From PGYR01 sp046290495 (GTDB lineage Bacteria > Bacteroidota > Ignavibacteria > Kapaibacteriales > UBA2268), in the NCBI GenBank assembly GCA_046290495.1, contig JBKAGT010000005.1, positions 1,364,001-1,428,000 on the forward strand: a stretch of 64,000 nt of DNA. Direction: 5' to 3'. Below are positions 25,259 to 35,064 of this stretch, piece by piece. Below the pieces are notes generated by a model. It made no database searches. It saw only the letters and a list, made by a program, of their open reading frames with translations, and was not told the DNA's origin. How positions within the stretch are numbered: the first letter of the stretch is position 1; every line of letters starts with the position of its first letter. The position numbers and the translations under genes are program-made.

Positions 25259-27049
25259 ATGAAAAACTTATACATTTTTTTAACATTATTTACAGTCAGT
25301 ATTTTAAACCTTTCTGCATTGGAACCACTAAAAGTAGCTTTCGTAAAAGCAGATGGTGCTGCCGCGAATATAAGTGTAGAGGTAAAAGATTACAGCAACC
25401 CTGGCCCAACTCTTTACACTCAGAACTTTGGTAGTTTAACACCAAATACATCAGGAATTGTATCATTCACAGTGGGTATAGGTGAAACAAATTGGGCGAA
25501 TCTCAATGCTAATTCGATAAATACATTTACAACTATTGATATATTAGTGAACTCTACCTTGTTTGTACAGTACAGATTGGATGGCTTGGTGCTTTCTCAA
25601 GCGCAAGCAAGTCTGATGAACATTTCTGATGACGGTAGCTTAGTGCCAGATGATGACGGCCAGTCTTTGGGAACAAATGACGAAAGATGGGGCGACTTGT
25701 TTGTTGGACCTACTTCAGTGCATATTGGTGAAGAGAATGATGAAGGAGTTATTCAGTTTGATGTGCAAGATGATGAGTTGGAATTATCAATAAATGGATC
25801 AAAAGAATTGACTATAGGCACCACTGAAACAGTCGTAGAGAATTCATTCGAAGCCAAAGACAGAGTAACTACAGGTGGATTAGTTGTCAAATCATCAACT
25901 GGTGTAAAAGGTGACCACATTGCTTTGTTTGAGAACACACAAGGTACTCAGGAAGCGGATGGCATAGCTATCAAAATTGATACTGATACCTTATCATTCA
26001 GAAATAGGTTTGTTACTTTTTATGGGAAGGACGATTACTTGGCAGGTAGAATAGAGAGTTATGACTTCTTTGGAGGAGATTTGTTAGAATCTTTCCCTAC
26101 TCCTGATTTTAATACTTTGTTTGATGTTTTTGATTTTTCAAATGTACTTCAATTTACTCCTGCTACAATTGAATTAATCAACGGAGTACAAGCTTCTTCT
26201 GAATTCAATCCTGGATCTCTGCCATCACTAAATATAGATTTTTCTGATCTCTCATTCAGTTGGAATCCTGGAAGTCTTGCTAGTCTTGATTTTACAAAGA
26301 ATGTATTTCCAGAACCTGACTTCACTCCAAGTATTGTTGAATTAAATTTTGATGGGTTTTATGACCCACAAGCAGGTGCTGCAGCTGCTGGGCAGTTAAG
26401 CTTGATTGCTGGTTGGGGTATGAGAAATGGTTACCCAGGTTTTTTCCCCACCACTCCTCAAGACATAGCACTTACACCACTTATCTTGACAGCAAAACAG
26501 CTCTCTAGAAATCAAGGTATTGTGTATGGCTCTAAGGGAGCTGACTATGCTGAGTGGTTAGAAAAGGAGAACCCTGAGGACAATTTTGTATTTGGAGAAG
26601 TGGTTGGTGTAAAGGGTGGTAAGATATCTAAGAATACCACAGATGCTGATCAAGTTATGTCAATCTCTATGAATCCAATTGTGCTTGGAAATATGCCTCC
26701 AAAAGAAGAAGAAGAAAAATATGAGAAGGTTGGTTTCTTGGGTCAAGTGCCAGTACTAGTTGTTGGTAATGTTGAAATTGGGGACTATATAGTAGCTAGT
26801 GGAAATAATGATGGTTATGCTGTAGCAGTTTCAATAGATGAACTAGAATTAGAAGATTTAAATTCTGTTATCGGTAGAGCTTGGTCAAGTTCTGATGGAA
26901 AACTAAAAAGCTTAATCAATGTTTCTGTTGGTATTAAAACTAACGAATGGGTAACAATACTAGAAAAACAGAATGAAAAAATGAATAGCTTAGAAGAGAG
27001 AATTAAGAAACTAGAACAGTTTAATAATAACAAAATTACTAAGAACTAA
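25259..27049 (+). CDS. Large secreted surface protein with a GADYAEW module and C-terminal coiled coil
   Basis: 596 residues from the ATG at 25259, preceded by AGAGG; a TTG 21 bases upstream falls in a TATATTTG promoter element (25233-25240) and is rejected. Signal peptide MKNLYIFLTLFTVSILNLSA. The first part (about 25-150) is a beta-rich domain. The C-terminal third (about 430-570) contains SKGADYAEWLEKENPED and FVFGEVVGVKGGKISKNTT, resembling phage tail-fibre/adhesin modules and peptidase G2-type folds, ending in a heptad-rich tail (WVTILEKQNEKMNSLEERIK). Likely a surface adhesin or fibre. No T9SS sorting domain seen. Confidence 0.75.
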   Translation: MKNLYIFLTLFTVSILNLSALEPLKVAFVKADGAAANISVEVKDYSNPGPTLYTQNFGSLTPNTSGIVSFTVGIGETNWANLNANSINTFTTIDILVNSTLFVQYRLDGLVLSQAQASLMNISDDGSLVPDDDGQSLGTNDERWGDLFVGPTSVHIGEENDEGVIQFDVQDDELELSINGSKELTIGTTETVVENSFEAKDRVTTGGLVVKSSTGVKGDHIALFENTQGTQEADGIAIKIDTDTLSFRNRFVTFYGKDDYLAGRIESYDFFGGDLLESFPTPDFNTLFDVFDFSNVLQFTPATIELINGVQASSEFNPGSLPSLNIDFSDLSFSWNPGSLASLDFTKNVFPEPDFTPSIVELNFDGFYDPQAGAAAAGQLSLIAGWGMRNGYPGFFPTTPQDIALTPLILTAKQLSRNQGIVYGSKGADYAEWLEKENPEDNFVFGEVVGVKGGKISKNTTDADQVMSISMNPIVLGNMPPKEEEEKYEKVGFLGQVPVLVVGNVEIGDYIVASGNNDGYAVAVSIDELELEDLNSVIGRAWSSSDGKLKSLINVSVGIKTNEWVTILEKQNEKMNSLEERIKKLEQFNNNKITKN

Positions 27050-27074
27050 CACTTACTATTTTTTGAATTTAGAT

Positions 27075-27108
27075 AAAGCAATCTGATTTTTATCAGGTTG
27101 CTTTTTCT
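27075..27108. terminator. Bidirectional terminator between the surface protein and photolyase genes
   Basis: Thirteen paired positions AAAGCAATCTGAT/ATCAGGTTGCTTT (one wobble) around a four-base T loop, with T-runs on both sides. It ends both convergent transcripts. Confidence 0.85.
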
Positions 27109-28585
27109 ATTTTAGTATCTGCTCACTAAACTTTTCAGCATTCTTTCTATGCTCTTCTTTCTTTTCATCTGACATTTTCTTCAATGTGTGGACAAGCATG
27201 CCGATGCGAGGATTCGATTCAAAGAACTCCCTATGATTCATCATAAATCTCCAGAACAAACCATCCCATATCTTTTCCCAATCACCTTTTCCATAATTAC
27301 TCATTTTTTTGATATAATTGGAGCCTCCAATATATGGCTTAGTAGCGAAGGTGCCACCATCTGCAAACTGACACATTCCATAAACATTAGGCACCATAAC
27401 CCAATCGTACGCATCGATGAAAAGCTCCATAAACCAACGATAAACTTCATCTGGGTCAAACTCGCAGAGCAACATGAAATTACCTAATACCATGAGCCGT
27501 TCGATATGGTGACAATACCCAGTATCCAATACCTTTTGTATAGTGTCATCTATTGGAGGAATACCTGTGCTTCCGTCATAGAATGACTTAGGTATCTTTC
27601 TGTCAAAACCCCAGAAGTTCTTAGTTCTAGAATATCTGCCCTTACACATATACATCCCGCGTATGAACTCTCTCCAACCTATGATCTGGCGTACAAAACC
27701 TTCCGTAGAGTTGATAGGGATGTCGTATTCTTTTGCATATTCTAGCGCTCTATCAACTACTTCCCCTGGAAGTAATAAGCCAACATTTAGCATCGGGGTT
27801 AAGACACTATGGTTCAGAATAATCTCTTCCTTTACTATTGCATCCTCATAGGCACCAAAACCATGGAACCTTTTTTCGAAAAACTGTTCCAACCACTCCT
27901 CTGATTCATCGAATGTGATAGGGTAGAGTCTCTCTTTTTTCAATTCACCATAATTTTCTGCAAAGTTGTTTTCAGTGTATTCAACTGCTTCATTCCACAA
28001 TTCACTATCGGATGGAAATTGAATATTAGGAGGGGTTTTGCCTTTTGGGTATTTCTTTCGGTTTTCTTTGTCATAAGTCCAATCACCACCGGCTGGCTCA
28101 CCATCTTCATCTATTAAGATGTCTAACTTTTTCCGCTGCTGCTTATAGAATTTTGTCTGAAAAAAAGACTTTTTGTCTTCTCTGAAAAAATCACTCAAAT
28201 CATCTTCTGTGTTTATAAACATAGGACTGGTGTGCACGATTAGCTCGCAGTTATTAGCGACTTCCTCTATTCTCTGCATTAGCCAATCATCTGTTGGGTT
28301 GATGATGTTTATCTTTTCAATTCCTTTCTTTTCAATCTCTTTTCCAAACTCCCTGATGTCAGATAACTCATCTGTAGAGTCGATATATTTTACTTTTATA
28401 TCTTTATCTACTAAGTATTCTTCATAAGCTTTCATGGTAGCTCTATGGTAGGTAATCTTCTGCTTATGGAATTTGTATTGCTTGAAAAACAGGAATTCTT
28501 CAATCAGATAAATGTCATTATCATTATCTATCAGAGGACTATCTGCAAAGAGCTGATGGGGAAAAATTAAATTAATTTCTTTCAT
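27107..28585 (-). CDS. FeS-type (PhrB/CryPro-like) photolyase-family protein lacking the cluster cysteines
   Basis: 492 residues, normal for the FeS bacterial cryptochrome/photolyase (FeS-BCP) family. N-terminal antenna-binding Rossmann-like domain starts INLIFPHQLF; the C-terminal FAD domain contains GWREFIRGMYM, the family hallmark CHHIERLMVLGN (358-369), and MCQFADGGTFATKPY. In PhrB of Agrobacterium the 4Fe-4S cluster is held by Cys350, Cys438, Cys441 and Cys454. Here the matching stretch reads MSNYGKGDWEKIWDGLFW (428-445) with no Cys and no Cys at the position of Cys350, so the cluster is probably absent. Likely a (6-4) photolyase or light sensor with FAD. Preceded by the DUF2256 gene, with which it overlaps (ATGA). 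Confidence 0.88.
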   Translation of the reverse strand: MKEINLIFPHQLFADSPLIDNDNDIYLIEEFLFFKQYKFHKQKITYHRATMKAYEEYLVDKDIKVKYIDSTDELSDIREFGKEIEKKGIEKINIINPTDDWLMQRIEEVANNCELIVHTSPMFINTEDDLSDFFREDKKSFFQTKFYKQQRKKLDILIDEDGEPAGGDWTYDKENRKKYPKGKTPPNIQFPSDSELWNEAVEYTENNFAENYGELKKERLYPITFDESEEWLEQFFEKRFHGFGAYEDAIVKEEIILNHSVLTPMLNVGLLLPGEVVDRALEYAKEYDIPINSTEGFVRQIIGWREFIRGMYMCKGRYSRTKNFWGFDRKIPKSFYDGSTGIPPIDDTIQKVLDTGYCHHIERLMVLGNFMLLCEFDPDEVYRWFMELFIDAYDWVMVPNVYGMCQFADGGTFATKPYIGGSNYIKKMSNYGKGDWEKIWDGLFWRFMMNHREFFESNPRIGMLVHTLKKMSDEKKEEHRKNAEKFSEQILK

Positions 28586-28716
28586 TTATCTTTATTCCTT
28601 CTACATCTTTCGCTGCAGTATTTTACATTTTCCCAATCTCTTTCCCACTTTTTTCTCCATGCGAAAGGTCTACCACAAGTGGCACATATCTTGGTTGGCA
28701 GGTGTTGTTTTTTCAT
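28582..28716 (-). CDS. DUF2256 small zinc-ribbon-like protein
   Basis: 44 residues. Four Cys form two CxxC-type pairs: KICATCGRPF (residues 10-19) and KYCSERCRRN, with the WRKKWERDWENVKYC segment between, the full DUF2256 signature. The first ATG is at 28716 and its TGA overlaps the photolyase ATG (ATGA), so translation is coupled. DUF2256 proteins very often sit next to cryptochrome/photolyase genes; their role is unknown. The DUF2490 gene lies 9 bases upstream. Confidence 0.92.
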   Translation of the reverse strand: MKKQHLPTKICATCGRPFAWRKKWERDWENVKYCSERCRRNKDK

Positions 28717-28725
28717 AAAATGGTA

Positions 28726-29382
28726 TTAGAAATTTAAGAAAGTTATGAGATTTATTTGGTCTCTACTTCCTCCGTTTAGAAACTGATTCATATAGCCAAC
28801 TTCAAATTTGGCAAAGTCACTCAGCTTATAGCCAAGTCCCATATATGTCCTGTTTCTATCAAATACTTGGACTTCACTATTTATAAATATCTCATTGTAA
28901 ACGGACAAATACCATGTGTTATTTGAAATTCCTTCATTCGTAAATGGAACGTTTATAGATAGAAAATAACGGAATCTAAGTCTCATATCTGTGTCTTCTA
29001 TCCACCTTTGTTCAAACCTATATCGGTGCTGAAGTTTGACTATGCCGAGAGAGTGTCGTGATATAAACTGTTGGTAAATCCTGTGTTCATTGATTCCAAT
29101 TTTTTCGTCTTCATCGATGTAATTTTGACTATTGATAAATCCATAACCAAGCAAGAGATTGGCATTGTTTTCTGTCAGGTTGTAACCTATTCCAGTTCTA
29201 AGCAGTAGTTGTTCTAAATCTCCAATCGCATTGTAATTTCTATATTGGACTTCATGATGCAAATTAAAGTCAGAATCAATCTTTTTATTGCCAAAGTAAA
29301 TTAGCCAGTTACCCAAATTGCTGTCCTGTGCAAGTGAAGTAAGTGGGATAGTAAATAGAATTAATAGTAATATCTTTTTCAT
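28726..29382 (-). CDS. DUF2490-family outer-membrane beta-barrel protein
   Basis: 218 residues with a signal peptide (ILLLILFTIPLTSLAQ). The mature part has the DUF2490 pattern: GNWLIYFGNKKIDSDFNLHHEVQYRNY at the start, then alternating strands (LLLRTGIGYNLTENNANLLLGYGF) and a final strand ending FLNF. Such proteins are predicted outer-membrane barrels. It begins the operon DUF2490-DUF2256-photolyase, with 9 bases to the next gene. In Bacteroidota these proteins commonly precede photolyase or stress genes. Confidence 0.88.
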   Translation of the reverse strand: MKKILLLILFTIPLTSLAQDSNLGNWLIYFGNKKIDSDFNLHHEVQYRNYNAIGDLEQLLLRTGIGYNLTENNANLLLGYGFINSQNYIDEDEKIGINEHRIYQQFISRHSLGIVKLQHRYRFEQRWIEDTDMRLRFRYFLSINVPFTNEGISNNTWYLSVYNEIFINSEVQVFDRNRTYMGLGYKLSDFAKFEVGYMNQFLNGGSRDQINLITFLNF

Positions 29383-29523
29383 GTTTTGAATATAAGATGT
29401 TTGATAAAAGAAATCAATTTAACGAAATTTTGGTAGTTATCATTCAATTACGACAAGGATAAAAATATTATTACATTTTTAATATATTAAAAATTATCAA
29501 AATCATTAATTGAAACATTTAAA

Positions 29524-32500
29524 TTGAAAATAAAAATCATAATAGCATTTCTCTTCGCAAATTTGATTTCAGCTCAAGATATATGGATGCCAATTGAGTT
29601 ACCCAAATCTTATGACGTTATAGAAATAGTCCCGACGAAAGATAGTACCTTCTTCATTAAAGTAGAGGAAGACTTTAAAAACGTGCTATACAAAACAAGT
29701 GATAACGGCTTTACAATGAATAGAGTTGGTGGAGGTGTCACAAGAGGATTTGGTGAGTTTAATTATAACAATGGGGAATTAATTGTTGAGAAAAATGATA
29801 AGATTTATATCTATGATGATGAGTACAAAACTTATAAGTCCTATAGCATTGGCAGTGTAATCAACTCTTCTAATGATAGAATACACCAGCTTCAAACTGA
29901 TAAAGATGGTGCGCTTTATTATATTTTAGATCCATTTACTGGTAAGAGTAAACTTTATCGATTTGGCACAATTTCACAAAAAGAGATTCAAACTAGCTTT
30001 ACACCTGAAAGATTAGATTTCGATAATTTAGGCAATATGTATTGTAAATCTGTTTCTGGCAACCTCCACAAATCCACTGATAAGGGGAACACTTGGGACA
30101 TTATATTAGAGAACGATAGAGTGAATACTCTCTACACAGATAAGAGTAGCAGTAATGGTAGATTATATGTTAACTCAGTTGAAAGCAATAGATACAGCTA
30201 CATACTATATTCGGACAATCAAGGTAGCACTTGGGATACTTTAACATTCGAAGATATTGATTTTAGATCGATTGGGAACTTTACAATTTATGATGATAGC
30301 ACTCTATATTTCAACGCGACAGAAGGAACTTTTGATTTATCTAGTGAACTGTTTAAGGTAAAAATATCTAACGGAAACACTTTTCAGTCAAATAGGATGA
30401 GAGAAAAAAATAGAACAATCTTTCCAACAGGTGATTTTGCTATAAATGGCAGAGGGGATATTATATCCCCATTTAGTAATGCTAGTAGAACATATTTCTA
30501 TCTTAAAGAAGGGACATGGATTCAGACAAAGCTTACTGGCGAAGGGTTTATAAAGCATATTAATACTATTGTAGATGATGATAGGAACATTTATTTAATT
30601 AGGATTGGCAATGGAATTTATAAATACAATAACTCAAATAAAGAATGGGAAATATTATCTAATTCAAGCAGACAATTAAATTCAATTGGAGGTATTGTGA
30701 GGATTGATTACATAGATGGCGTATTGATTGCATCCTCTTTTGAACGGTCTTTGAAAAGTTATGATGGTGGGATCACTTGGGAACCGTTATTATATTATGC
30801 GTACGAAGTATCGTATAAATATGAAATAAGAAATGGGACTTTAATAATTTATTTTGATGATAATATAATCACCTCAGAGGATGTAGGAGAATCATGGGAA
30901 ATATTAGCAAGTATTACTGATATAGATAATTTGAAATACCTAAGTGGAATAAAAACAACTTATAAATTTGGTAACAGCTACATAATAAATTATGAGATTA
31001 ATGATTCGCTTACTACTTACATTACTAACGATGGAAAAGATTGGAAAAAAGTAAATATTGATGAATCAATAATAAAGCGTGAATTTTTCCTTGATGAGAA
31101 GAATAGGATACTACTTTTGAACCCCTATTTGGATAGTTATTTGAGTGAGATAAAAAGAAACGGTGAAGTTGTTGAAATAACTGAACCCAACGATATACCA
31201 AAATACAATAAGAATAATTACGGTGAAAGAGGGATAGATGAAATAAAGATTGGTCCTAATAATGATGTGTGGGTTTTGGGACAAAAACAATATACTCCAG
31301 CTATTGGAAATAGACTATATCGATCAGAAGGCATAGACAGTGAGTTTACTGAAATAAAGCTCAACGGAGAAGCTATTTGGGATTATTCTAACTTGTTCTT
31401 CTCACCTGATGGTTCACCCTATTTGGCAATTGACGGAACTATATACAAAGGTGGCACATTAGCACCTTGGCAGGAAATTAGCGATTATTCGAATAAAGAA
31501 CCAAGTTCTATTAACTCACTTGTAAGTATAAATGATGAAATTTGGTTTAGCTCATCGGATAAACAAATATACAACTCAACAAATGATGGAGAAAAGTGGA
31601 TAAGATATAATGAGGGGTTAGTAGAGCCAGTTTATGGATTGATTTCCAGTGAGGCAGGTAGTCTATTCAACTTTAGTCAATTTGGTATATTCAAATATCA
31701 GGGTAGTGGTACATGGAAACATACATCTTTTGGTCTACCCATACCTTCGTCAGTATATGATGTAGCTGAAAATAACAATGGTAGATTATTAGCTGCAGTT
31801 TTTGGTAGGGGAGTATTCTATTCTGACAATGATGGCGAACTATGGAGAAGCTATGCGAACAATTTGAATTTATACGTTCGTTCCGTTACTAGCTTTTCAA
31901 ATCAGGTTTTTGCCGCTACAAATCAAGGAATATTTAGAACCAACGACGAATTTACCCAATGGCAGAATATTTCAGAAAATCTTGGTGACATCTCCTTCTC
32001 ATTGGTATATTTTCACAACGATATTCTTTATGCTCAAACAGAGCAAGGTTTTCATAAAACTGAAATAGGTCAAATAAATTGGTTGCCCGAAGAGTTTGAT
32101 GATAAATCATTGGAAGTAAATTCGTTATTCACTGATGAACAAGATCAACTCTTCGCTTGTACTAATAATGGATTATATAAACTTAAAAATAACAATTGGG
32201 AATTGTTCGGTTTGAACGGATTTGATATTACCGCTATGAGTGAAAATAGTAAATATTACTTTGCTTCTACACAATCGAAAGTATATAGACTGAACAAAAC
32301 TATTTCAGATGTTGCTGAAAATACACAGAATATAAGCTATAAAGTTTTCCCTAATCCCACGTTTGATAAAATGTGCTTGAATTATAGCAATCAATTGGAA
32401 ACACAATTTCAAATTTACAATTTAGATCAATCTTTAATGATTGAAGGAATATTAAGTAAAAACGAAAACTGCATAGATGTAAGTAATCTAAGTTCAGGAG

Positions 32501-32553
32501 TATATATATTAATATTAAATGAAGAAATTATTAATTTCATCAAGATGAAGTAA
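29524..32553 (+). CDS. Secreted beta-propeller (BNR/sortilin-like) protein with T9SS sorting domain
   Basis: 1009 residues. Starts with TTG; no ATG gives the signal peptide (KIKIIIAFLFANLISA). The body consists of repeated propeller blades with Asp-box-like motifs: STDKGNTWD, SDNQGSTWD, SYDGGITWE, TNDGEKWI, SDNDGELW. The last 85 residues are a type A T9SS C-terminal domain (VFPNPTFDKMCLNY, then DVSNLSSGVYILIL). Exported through the outer membrane and probably attached to the cell surface. Substrate or partner unknown. Single gene. Confidence 0.88.
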   Translation: MKIKIIIAFLFANLISAQDIWMPIELPKSYDVIEIVPTKDSTFFIKVEEDFKNVLYKTSDNGFTMNRVGGGVTRGFGEFNYNNGELIVEKNDKIYIYDDEYKTYKSYSIGSVINSSNDRIHQLQTDKDGALYYILDPFTGKSKLYRFGTISQKEIQTSFTPERLDFDNLGNMYCKSVSGNLHKSTDKGNTWDIILENDRVNTLYTDKSSSNGRLYVNSVESNRYSYILYSDNQGSTWDTLTFEDIDFRSIGNFTIYDDSTLYFNATEGTFDLSSELFKVKISNGNTFQSNRMREKNRTIFPTGDFAINGRGDIISPFSNASRTYFYLKEGTWIQTKLTGEGFIKHINTIVDDDRNIYLIRIGNGIYKYNNSNKEWEILSNSSRQLNSIGGIVRIDYIDGVLIASSFERSLKSYDGGITWEPLLYYAYEVSYKYEIRNGTLIIYFDDNIITSEDVGESWEILASITDIDNLKYLSGIKTTYKFGNSYIINYEINDSLTTYITNDGKDWKKVNIDESIIKREFFLDEKNRILLLNPYLDSYLSEIKRNGEVVEITEPNDIPKYNKNNYGERGIDEIKIGPNNDVWVLGQKQYTPAIGNRLYRSEGIDSEFTEIKLNGEAIWDYSNLFFSPDGSPYLAIDGTIYKGGTLAPWQEISDYSNKEPSSINSLVSINDEIWFSSSDKQIYNSTNDGEKWIRYNEGLVEPVYGLISSEAGSLFNFSQFGIFKYQGSGTWKHTSFGLPIPSSVYDVAENNNGRLLAAVFGRGVFYSDNDGELWRSYANNLNLYVRSVTSFSNQVFAATNQGIFRTNDEFTQWQNISENLGDISFSLVYFHNDILYAQTEQGFHKTEIGQINWLPEEFDDKSLEVNSLFTDEQDQLFACTNNGLYKLKNNNWELFGLNGFDITAMSENSKYYFASTQSKVYRLNKTISDVAENTQNISYKVFPNPTFDKMCLNYSNQLETQFQIYNLDQSLMIEGILSKNENCIDVSNLSSGVYILILNEEIINFIKMK

Positions 32554-32646
32554 TTAGAATATTATTTGAATTTATTGAAATTTAGTTCTTTTTCAGATTA
32601 TTTCTTAATTTGCTTCACTTATAAAACCTATATTAAAATTAGACTT

Positions 32647-33882
32647 ATGAAAAATATTTTATTACTATCTCTAATATCACTACTTATAATTTCATGTGGA
32701 AGCCAAACTCAAGAAAAAACTGTTCAGTTTGAAATGACTAGAATGCCATCAAATCCATTAGATGGACTAGAAGGCTATTTTTTTGAGGTAGAAACACCAT
32801 ACCCAATAGATAATAGTGATATAATTGCATTTTCAAAGAAAAAGCATCAAGAAGAGTTAGATAATTATCCGCAAAAAGTAAAAGAAGCTGAAAGACTACA
32901 CCAAGAAGCACTTGAAGAGTATGAAAAAGATTTAGAGATTGCTCGTGAGAACTTTAAAATAGAGTCTGAAGAATATAATAAGCTTTCTACTTTTGAAAGG
33001 TTGGCAAGAGATCATAAACCCACATTAAAAGAACCAAGAAAACCTAAATACTACAAGCCACGTGAACCAGTTTATAGAGAGCCAAATTTATCAAGAACGA
33101 TAATATTTAATCCAATAGTGTTAGCTGATACTTATTTAAGAGTTGAAGGGAGTCAGAAGCTCAATAAAGAAAAAAATGTACTTAAAGGCGAAGTGAAATT
33201 CTACGATTTTGAGACTATGGATGCTGAAACAATAGTTGAAGAACAAAATGTATATAACACGAAAAGTAAAAAAACAGAAAAGCAAAGAGTTTATTCATAT
33301 GTAAATATCTACAAAAGACCAGTATATTTAAAGCTGACTTACAATGGTAAAGCATTGCATGATGGTATATTTAGCAATACTGGCGAATTTGTTAGAGATA
33401 CTAATAGTAACAAGTTAAATATGTTTAACGTTGAAAAACAAACTATTGAAGATTTATTAGTTGATATAAATAACTATGTTAATAGTATGTATGGATATAC
33501 TAAGATTCAGATAAACACTTCGTTAAGATATATTGAGAATGAAGAAGGAAAGTATAATGATATTGACAAAGCCACAAATAATGCTTTAAAAGCATATAGA
33601 ACATTCGATTCTTTTTCTGACAATAAAAACTTAACAAGTGCAATTGAAATATGGGAAAAAGCACTTTCTGAGTCTGATTTAGTGAATGACGAAGCAAGAA
33701 TAAATGAAGAAGTTACAATAGCATTACTGTTTAATTTACTTGAAGCTAACTTATATTTGGGAAATCCTGATATGGCTAAGAAGCATTCTTCTCATTTGAA
33801 ACAATTAGATTTGGGGTATTCTGACGAACAAAATTTGAGAGAGTTGGATAAAATGATTGATGATTTTAGTGCAAGATATTAG
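32647..33882 (+). CDS. Lipoprotein with Pro/Lys-rich coil and TPR-like C-terminus
   Basis: 411 residues from the ATG at 32647 (an upstream TTG-start extension is not likely). Lipobox LLIISCGS. Residues about 60-135 form a highly charged helix followed by a Pro-rich segment (KEPRKPKYYKPREPVYREPN). The middle is a beta domain; the C-terminal 130 residues (YRTFDSFSDNKNLTSAIEIWEKA; LLEANLYLGNPDMAKKHSSH) form TPR-like helices. It may bridge the outer membrane to other components. No function known. Confidence 0.75.
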   Translation: MKNILLLSLISLLIISCGSQTQEKTVQFEMTRMPSNPLDGLEGYFFEVETPYPIDNSDIIAFSKKKHQEELDNYPQKVKEAERLHQEALEEYEKDLEIARENFKIESEEYNKLSTFERLARDHKPTLKEPRKPKYYKPREPVYREPNLSRTIIFNPIVLADTYLRVEGSQKLNKEKNVLKGEVKFYDFETMDAETIVEEQNVYNTKSKKTEKQRVYSYVNIYKRPVYLKLTYNGKALHDGIFSNTGEFVRDTNSNKLNMFNVEKQTIEDLLVDINNYVNSMYGYTKIQINTSLRYIENEEGKYNDIDKATNNALKAYRTFDSFSDNKNLTSAIEIWEKALSESDLVNDEARINEEVTIALLFNLLEANLYLGNPDMAKKHSSHLKQLDLGYSDEQNLRELDKMIDDFSARY

Positions 33883-33901
33883 TGGAGAATTAAAACTTCT
33901 C

Positions 33902-35020
33902 TCATTTATTTGGTTTGATCTCCTTCTTCGCCTTCTTCCAATAAGAAAAGAAAGATGAGTGATAACCATTTACTGAGCTTATCCAATCTCTAGTTTCCTC
34001 TGTGCCTTTGTAATGTTTGTTAAGTGGGTGCTCTTTGTATATAATATTGTCAGAACTGACCAAGTCTTCTAGCTCACTGTATTCTCCTACAAACACTTTT
34101 ATTCCTTCTATATTCTTTGCTAAATCTAGAACAAAATCTATGTTTTTCTGTGCAACAGGATATTTATCGAAGACTGATGGCTCAAGCAATAATACTTTCT
34201 GGTATTTATCTTCCTTGTGCCAGTTGGGTTCCAAATTGTAGTAATTATAAATTAATGTTTTTATGCCTCTGTCAAGTACAGGTGGGCTCAAATCTGGGAG
34301 ATTTGTTGAAAGTTCAAATTCAACTGTTTCTTCCAATATTCTTGGTATTTCTATCGTTGGGAATTCACTATAATCAACATCTAGCAATGTCCCAGTCTGT
34401 TTGCTGTCGAAAAACTTATTTATGTTTCCCTGGTTAGCGTAGTATTTTTTGTTTGAAAATGCTCCTGCTACCCATTGCCAACTGAGATGATTACTTGCCA
34501 AATCGCCGTCGAGCAAGTGAGAGTACATCCATCTGGCAGGTGTCAGCCAATGACATTTAGCTATATTGCAACAGATAGATGCTACATACATTCGCATGTG
34601 GTTGTGCATATAGCCAGTTGTGTAAAGTGTTTCGATAGCTTTGTCAACAGCATCAATTCCTGTGTTTGCATCCATAATAGCTTTTGGAAGACCATGGTTA
34701 ACAACGTCTGTCTGCTCATTTTTCAAATCATTATGTATTCCACCGCCTTTATCTTGCCAAACCAACTGCCAATAGTCTCGCCAAGATAATTCTTGAACAA
34801 ATTTCTCTACCTTATACCATGGAATATCCAGTGACATAATGTATTCGTAAACTTGCTTAGTTGAGATAACACCCCGAGAAATGTAGGGGCTAAGATATGT
34901 AACTGCACCGTCACCATAATTTCTAGTTTTGGCGTATTTATCTGGTTCTACGCTTTCTATTCGTGATAATATACTGCTTAGGTCAGTTGGGAATTCTAAT
35001 TTACTTTGATTCAATTTCAA
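33902..35020 (-). CDS. Photolyase-family FAD-binding protein with inverted domain order
   Basis: 372 residues. The FAD-binding helical domain comes first (about 25-235): TRNYGDGAVTYLSPYISRG, ELSWRDYWQLVWQ, YTTGYMHNHMRMYVASI, MYSHLLDGDLASNHLSWQWVAG, KYYANQGNINKF, all hallmarks of photolyase/cryptochrome FAD domains. A Rossmann-like domain follows (about 275-372; KVLLLEPSVFDKYPVAQKN, DWISSVNGYHSSFFSYWK), the reverse of the usual photolyase order. The class is known in Bacteroidota as FAD-binding photolyase-like proteins. DNA-repair activity is plausible but untested. No partner in the same operon. Confidence 0.85.
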   Translation of the reverse strand: MKLNQSKLEFPTDLSSILSRIESVEPDKYAKTRNYGDGAVTYLSPYISRGVISTKQVYEYIMSLDIPWYKVEKFVQELSWRDYWQLVWQDKGGGIHNDLKNEQTDVVNHGLPKAIMDANTGIDAVDKAIETLYTTGYMHNHMRMYVASICCNIAKCHWLTPARWMYSHLLDGDLASNHLSWQWVAGAFSNKKYYANQGNINKFFDSKQTGTLLDVDYSEFPTIEIPRILEETVEFELSTNLPDLSPPVLDRGIKTLIYNYYNLEPNWHKEDKYQKVLLLEPSVFDKYPVAQKNIDFVLDLAKNIEGIKVFVGEYSELEDLVSSDNIIYKEHPLNKHYKGTEETRDWISSVNGYHSSFFSYWKKAKKEIKPNK

Positions 35021-35064
35021 ATAATGATTACTTGATACACTTTGTAATCAATGTACGTTTTATA

